Shown here one piece after another: positions 60,985 to 64,000 of a stretch of DNA of 64,000 bases. The translations under genes were made by a program, and so were the position numbers. The notes under the pieces are model-generated. The model searched no databases and was not told where the DNA came from. It was given only the letters and a program-made list of their open reading frames with translations. Position 1 is the stretch's first letter; every line of letters starts with the position of its first letter. Source of the stretch: Prevotella sp. (GTDB taxonomy: Bacteria > Bacteroidota > Bacteroidia > Bacteroidales > Bacteroidaceae); NCBI GenBank assembly GCA_017619375.1, contig JAFZSL010000051.1, positions 186,001 to 250,000 on the forward strand, in the 5' to 3' direction.

Positions 60985-62397
60985 ATGAAAAAGATTTGCA
61001 CTTTACTATTTGCCATATCCTTGCTTACATGCACGGCACAGGCACAAACAACGGGCTTCAACAGACTGAAAAATGTTGCTTCGGAGCATATCGTCGACTT
61101 GGAGAATAGTGGGTCTTTCGCACCCAACGTTTCTGAAGAGGAGGCGTCATCGCTTCCTGGCACCGTGGCTTGGATGACATTCGAAGACAACACGGTGACC
61201 AACCTGCAGGCGCAACACGTCGACCTCGTCAATGTCGTCATACCCATGGTGAAGGACCTCGTGCCGACTATCATCACAGAGCCGGTTTTCGAAGAACTCA
61301 AGGACTCTGTCATCAATATGGCCAACGCCTATCTGGGCAAGGCCATGGCCACCGTCCTCGTGGGAGCCGTCAGGAGATACACCTACAGCGACTTCCTCAC
61401 CTATATTGATGAGATGGACACGAAGATGTATTACAAGGAGACCGAGGGCGGATACCTGCTCTATGTCAACACACCCAAGTTCCCGCTCGATGCGGGCGAC
61501 CTCACCTCGTATGTGACAAGTAAGATCAACGGTTATCTCTCACTCTATTTAGGTACGATGGAGGAGATGGCAAAGCAATACCTCGTTGGGAGGGAGGGGC
61601 TCAGGCCAATGGTCAACAGCATGATCGAGCATTTCCGATTCGGAGACTATTTCTACCTCTCCGAACAGGAGACAAGCGACCAAGGGCCGCAGTTCGCTTT
61701 CGCCAACTCTCTCGACATCGACAAGCATGGCGACAGGGTGGTATGGAATTTCGTGCCGGTGGACAACGACAGCCACTTCTTCGGACCAAAAGGTCAACTG
61801 CAGGATGCCAACGGAAAATGGTACGCCTCTTTCGCCGCTGACTTTGCTGTGGAAATCCCCAATGGTATGAAAGCCTACTATGTCACCGATGTGGTGGATG
61901 CCGGGAAGTCGCTGATACAGCGCAAGGAAATCACACAAGGTTTCATACCGCCAATGAGACCCGTCATCCTTGAACTCAATGGGCAAGACGCTGCTGACAA
62001 CAAGATGGAGGTGATGGGCGTGGTGCCGCAAGTGGAGGTGGATTTGGAAAACGCGCTTCAACTGGCCACCGACTCACTTGGCTTCCTCCTCGGGAAAAGA
62101 TTGCCAGAACCAAGCAAGAACTACTATGTCTTCGGAATGGAAAACGGGAAACTCTCCCTCATGCAGACAGAACAGACGTTCCTTCGTGCCAATGAAGCTT
62201 ACTTCTTCCTGGACGACACTCGCGTGGCCCTCAACACCACGGGATATCTCACTTTGGACGACAACGTGGATGCCATCTCACAGGTGGAAGTCACTCGTCA
62301 AAACACCGGTGTCGTCTATGACCTCCAAGGACGTGTGGTGAAGAATCCCACAAAGGGCATCTACATCATCAATGGCAAAAAAGTCGTTATCAATTGA
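60985..62397 (+). CDS. Exported protein with short T9SS-type tail, unknown function
   Basis: 470 residues from the ATG at 60985 with a signal peptide (MKKICTLLFAISLLTCTAQAQ). It has a helical first half with repeated amphipathic segments (about 30-190), then a beta-rich region similar in type to other Prevotella exported proteins. It ends VYDLQGRVVKNPTKGIYIIN then GKKVVIN, the short sorting tail. No catalytic motif is seen. It lies 58 bases after the GH13 gene but is probably not functionally linked to that cytoplasmic enzyme. Confidence 0.75.
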   Translation: MKKICTLLFAISLLTCTAQAQTTGFNRLKNVASEHIVDLENSGSFAPNVSEEEASSLPGTVAWMTFEDNTVTNLQAQHVDLVNVVIPMVKDLVPTIITEPVFEELKDSVINMANAYLGKAMATVLVGAVRRYTYSDFLTYIDEMDTKMYYKETEGGYLLYVNTPKFPLDAGDLTSYVTSKINGYLSLYLGTMEEMAKQYLVGREGLRPMVNSMIEHFRFGDYFYLSEQETSDQGPQFAFANSLDIDKHGDRVVWNFVPVDNDSHFFGPKGQLQDANGKWYASFAADFAVEIPNGMKAYYVTDVVDAGKSLIQRKEITQGFIPPMRPVILELNGQDAADNKMEVMGVVPQVEVDLENALQLATDSLGFLLGKRLPEPSKNYYVFGMENGKLSLMQTEQTFLRANEAYFFLDDTRVALNTTGYLTLDDNVDAISQVEVTRQNTGVVYDLQGRVVKNPTKGIYIINGKKVVIN

Positions 62398-62425
62398 AAA
62401 TTGACCTTCGGTCGAAGTTGCTCAC

Positions 62426-62601
62426 GCTCGGCAGACTCCAAGCACGCTTGGTCTGCTCTCGCTTAATCGCAACTTTGTAAATTGATTACTCAGAAAAAAG
62501 CCGCCGCATCCGAGATGCGGCGGCTATAATTTTCTATCTTAGCTTCGCTGATTTTGGTCGCGACTCGGCAGAGTTCAAGCATGCTTGACTCTGCTCTCGC
62601 T
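62426..62601. repeat. Two REP-like palindromes
   Basis: 62426-62463 and 62563-62601 share a palindromic pattern: GCAGA, then CAAGCAnGCTTG, then TCTGC, flanked by GCTCG or ACTCG and TCTCGCT. They lie on both sides of the terminator at 62499-62525. Confidence 0.75.
62499..62525. terminator. Bidirectional terminator hairpin
   Basis: A perfect 12-bp GC-rich stem (62499-62510 with 62514-62525) with a 3-base loop, flanked by A and T-rich sequence, between converging genes. Confidence 0.85.
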
Positions 62602-62655
62602 GCTCCAAAAATTCAATTTTCAATCTTCAATTTTCAATTTTCAATCTTCAATTTT

Positions 62656-63693
62656 TTAATTTGCTGCCTCGAACTCCTTGAGGAACCTCACATCGTTCTC
62701 GGAGAACATGCGCAAGTCACTCACACGGTATTTCAGGTTGGTGATGCGCTCCACACCCACGCCGAAGGCGTAGCCGCTGTAAACCTTGCTGTCGATACCG
62801 CAAAGTTCGAGCACGTTCGGGTCCACCATGCCGCAACCGAGGATTTCAACCCATCCGGTATGCTTGCAGAAACCACAGCCCACGCCGCCGCAGATGTGGC
62901 ATGAGATGTCCATCTCGGCACTTGGCTCCGTGAAGGGGAAGAAACTCGGGCGAAGACGGATTTTCGTGTCGGCACCGAAAAGTTCACGGGCAAAGGTGAG
63001 CAGCACTTGTTTCAAGTCGGTGAACGACACGTTCTTGTCGATGTACAAACCTTCTATTTGGTGGAAGAAGCAGTGGGCACGTGCGGTGATGGCCTCGTTG
63101 CGATAGACGCGTCCGGGGCAGATGACACGGATGGGAGGCTGTGTGGTGTCCATCACGCGAGCCTGCACCGAACTGGTATGGCTCCTGAGGATGATGTTCT
63201 TTGCCACGTCGTCAGGATTGGTCTCCACGAAGAACGTGTCTTGCATGTCGCGCGCAGGATGGTCGGCGGCGAAATTCATCTTCGTGAACACATGCAGGTC
63301 ATCCTCCACCTCGGGACCGTCGGCCAAAGTGAAACCCATGCGGGAGAAGATGTCGATGATTTCGTTCGTCACGATGGAGATGGGGTGGCGAGTGCCAAGG
63401 GCGATGGGGTAGGGAGTGCGTGTCAGGTCGGTGTCGTCGTCACTTTGAGCGGACTCGGCCAATGACTCGCGAAGGGCGTTGATACGCTCGGTGGCCAACT
63501 GTTTCAACTCGTTGATGCGCATGCCTATCTCACGCTTCAGCTCAGGTGCCACCGTGCGGAAATCGGCCATCAACGATGCTATCTCACCACGCTTGCTCAA
63601 GTATTTCAACCTTAGGGCCTCCAACTCTTCTGCATTGGAAGCTTTCAACGCTTTCACTTCTGAAAGAAGAGATTCTATCTTTTCTAACAACAT
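62656..63693 (-). CDS. pheS: Phenylalanyl-tRNA synthetase alpha subunit
   Basis: 345 residues. It joins phenylalanine to its tRNA together with the beta subunit (not in this window). An N-terminal coiled coil (LLEKIESLLSEVKALKASNA) contacts tRNA. Class II motifs follow: RHPISIVTNEIIDIFSRMGF, then NMDTFFVE-type sequence QDTFFVE, HTSSVQARVM, RVYRNEAITARAHCFFHQIE, and motif 3 with the final FGVGVERITNLKY. A TACCTTTG box lies at 63744-63751 on minus. Confidence 0.97.
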   Translation of the reverse strand: MLLEKIESLLSEVKALKASNAEELEALRLKYLSKRGEIASLMADFRTVAPELKREIGMRINELKQLATERINALRESLAESAQSDDDTDLTRTPYPIALGTRHPISIVTNEIIDIFSRMGFTLADGPEVEDDLHVFTKMNFAADHPARDMQDTFFVETNPDDVAKNIILRSHTSSVQARVMDTTQPPIRVICPGRVYRNEAITARAHCFFHQIEGLYIDKNVSFTDLKQVLLTFARELFGADTKIRLRPSFFPFTEPSAEMDISCHICGGVGCGFCKHTGWVEILGCGMVDPNVLELCGIDSKVYSGYAFGVGVERITNLKYRVSDLRMFSENDVRFLKEFEAAN

Positions 63694-63743
63694 TTCTCTT
63701 TCGTTTATGGATGTGATAATGTTTGTCTAACATAAAATGCATG

Positions 63744-63801
63744 CAAAGGTAATATTTTTCATGAAATTATGGAAAAATATCGAAATAAAGTTGTAATTTT
63801 G
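63744..63801. promoter_or_regulatory. Divergent -7 boxes for pheS and the last gene
   Basis: TACCTTTG at 63744-63751 on minus for pheS and TAATTTTG at 63794-63801 on plus for the lipoprotein gene at 63834. The -33 boxes are unclear. Confidence 0.5.
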
Positions 63802-63833
63802 CATCTAATTAAATAACCATTTCTGGTTTTGAT

Positions 63834-64000
63834 ATGAGAAATAGTGCTGTCCGTTTTTCGTGCCTGGCATGCTGCTTCGCTGCCTTGGCTATTGGATGCA
63901 AGGACAATAAGCCCGAGCCGAAGGATGACATCGTGGAGCAGGTGGACACCATCGTCAAGGCTGACACCATTGAGACCGTCATCGTCGACACCATTCCCGA
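63834..64000 (+). CDS. Lipoprotein, 3' end outside window
   Basis: Only the first 55 residues are visible. A lipoprotein signal ends in the lipobox LAIGC with C22, followed by a charged linker (KDNKPEPKDDIVEQ) and Asp-Thr repeats such as VDTIVKADTIETVIVDTIP. The frame runs off the window, so nothing can be said of the rest. A TAATTTTG box lies just upstream. Confidence 0.7.
   Translation, partial: MRNSAVRFSCLACCFAALAIGCKDNKPEPKDDIVEQVDTIVKADTIETVIVDTIP

Overview
The window reads as a chromosomal segment of a Bacteroidales bacterium, most likely Prevotellaceae (Prevotella in the broad sense). The reasons are Bacteroidota-type promoters (TTTG, 19-21 bp, TAnnTTTG) before many genes, almost no Shine-Dalgarno sequences, the Bat aerotolerance module, DUF2723 and DUF4236 proteins, BspA-like leucine-rich repeats, and several secreted proteins ending in the type IX secretion (T9SS) style tail GxYIxxGKKVVIK. 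No rRNA, tRNA, CRISPR array, transposase or integrase was recognised.

Layout: 0-5.7 kb (+) carries a fused BatD/BatE, a PAP2 phosphatase, queA, an Smr-domain protein and a sigma-70 factor. 5.7-10.9 kb (-) holds a GH106-like and a GH2 glycosidase. 11.2-14.7 kb has an exported protein, a low-complexity protein, a small protein overlapping a rhomboid-like protease, and a DUF4236 protein. 14.7-16.7 kb (-) is a copper-type P-ATPase that seems to lack its nucleotide-binding domain. 16.8-24.5 kb (-) holds two large CotH/lamin-tail paralogues, one ending in a T9SS domain and the other in a dockerin. 24.7-26.0 kb (+) is a tandem pair of deoxynucleoside kinases.

26.4-35.0 kb (+) is the most unusual block: small cohesin-like/dockerin proteins surround a giant leucine-rich-repeat protein that itself carries EF-hand-like loops, a dockerin-like pair, a cohesin-like domain and a sorting tail. 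With the dockerin-tailed CotH protein next door and a similar protein at 50.9 kb, this suggests a surface assembly built on cohesin-dockerin contacts and T9SS export. 35.2-43.3 kb mixes phage-like genes (a probably truncated capsid gene, an ATGA-coupled operon with a 922-residue tail-like protein, an S24-type repressor with face-to-face promoters) with an unrelated membrane protein. No integrase or lysis gene is near, so these look like remnants or domesticated phage functions.

43.3-64 kb is mostly ordinary: GH20 hexosaminidase, polysaccharide deacetylase, DUF2723 glycosyltransferase, exported proteins, a small Gly-rich acidic peptide, a beta-helix lipoprotein, cytidine deaminase, TPR and M64 peptidase proteins, a short HPPK-like protein, MaoC-like hydratase, fabD, GH13 amylase, a sorting-tailed exported protein, pheS and the start of a lipoprotein. 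Intergenic space is rich in perfect hairpins acting as (often bidirectional) terminators and in several repeat families, including a degenerate 9-bp repeat that also forms part of one coding sequence.
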